A DNA stretch of 21,927 nucleotides from Candidatus Tariuqbacter arcticus (GTDB taxonomy: Bacteria; Electryoneota; Tariuqbacteria; Tariuqbacterales; Tariuqbacteraceae), in the NCBI GenBank assembly GCA_013202315.1, contig JABMRZ010000464.1:1-21927 (forward strand), given 5' to 3'. The position numbers and the translations under genes were made by a program. Positions 21,895-21,927 of this stretch are shown one piece after another. The first letter of the stretch is position 1; every line of letters starts with the position of its first letter. A model generated the notes under the pieces. The model was not told the origin of the DNA, made no database searches, and worked only from the letters and a program-made list of their open reading frames with translations.

Positions 21895-21927
21895 ATGAGC
21901 GACAAAAATTCACGCCATTTTTGTAAG
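21895..21927 (+). CDS. Possible start of a further gene (partial)
   Basis: An open frame begins with ATG at 21895 and reads MSDKNSRHFCK up to the window edge. It starts one base after a heptad patch, as at other genes in this window. Only eleven codons are visible, no Shine-Dalgarno sequence is present, and the same bases form an 8-bp inverted repeat. It is a candidate, not a secure gene. Confidence 0.3.
   Translation, partial: MSDKNSRHFCK

Noticed and set aside
21902..21924. ACAAAAAT/ATTTTTGT perfect 8-bp inverted repeat as a terminator
   Set aside because: The stem is entirely A/T apart from one G-C pair and the window ends before any T-run could be seen. It also overlaps the candidate gene start. 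Not enough to call.

Overview
The window is bacterial chromosome, with every supported gene on the + strand. Intergenic DNA is moderately AT-rich and coding regions are near balanced GC. Two neighbouring secreted proteins end in the type A sorting domain of the type IX secretion system (T9SS), with an NYPNPFN motif near its start and an LLK C-terminus. An Omp85 protein and a large predicted outer-membrane barrel show a diderm envelope. Together these point to the Fibrobacteres-Chlorobi-Bacteroidetes (FCB) superphylum, probably an uncultured lineage (Marinimicrobia, KSB1, Cloacimonadota and Zixibacteria are examples of the kind). The phylum cannot be fixed from this window.

Layout. (1) 1-1815: the end of a ribosomal-protein operon, rpoA then rplQ, closed by a rho-independent terminator. 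(2) 1883-6648: hutU, a small hypothetical gene, a SAM methyltransferase whose conserved N-terminus lies upstream of any normal start codon, then a tightly packed run hicB-hicA-yjbQ-hutI. HutU and HutI catalyse consecutive steps of histidine degradation; hutH and the last step are not here. (3) 6713-7894: an S23-type four-helix-bundle gene flanked by inverted heptamer arrays, then a DUF72 gene. (4) 8030-9487: a GT5 glycogen-synthase homologue that has lost its recognisable catalytic and ADP-glucose-binding residues. (5) 9762-16584: an envelope cluster of an NHL-propeller protein, a 1107-residue predicted outer-membrane protein, a three-POTRA Omp85 protein and a small TPR protein. (6) 16914-21723: two T9SS-exported proteins, one with FG-GAP/VCBS-type repeats and one subtilisin-like protease. 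(7) The last bases hold hairpins, more heptamer arrays and probably the start of another gene.

The most unusual signal is in the spacers. Many intergenic gaps carry short arrays with a strict 7-nt period. The unit differs from array to array (CCCTAAA-like, AATGGAA-like, AAACTCA-like, AACCGTA-like, GTCATTG-like, ATTCAGC-like) but the period does not. In two gaps the array fills nearly all the space from one gene's stop codon to the next gene's start. One pair of arrays brackets the S23-type gene in opposite orientation. One array lies inside a gene, where it encodes the linker before the T9SS domain. They resemble the short tandemly repeated repetitive (STRR) heptamers known from filamentous cyanobacteria.
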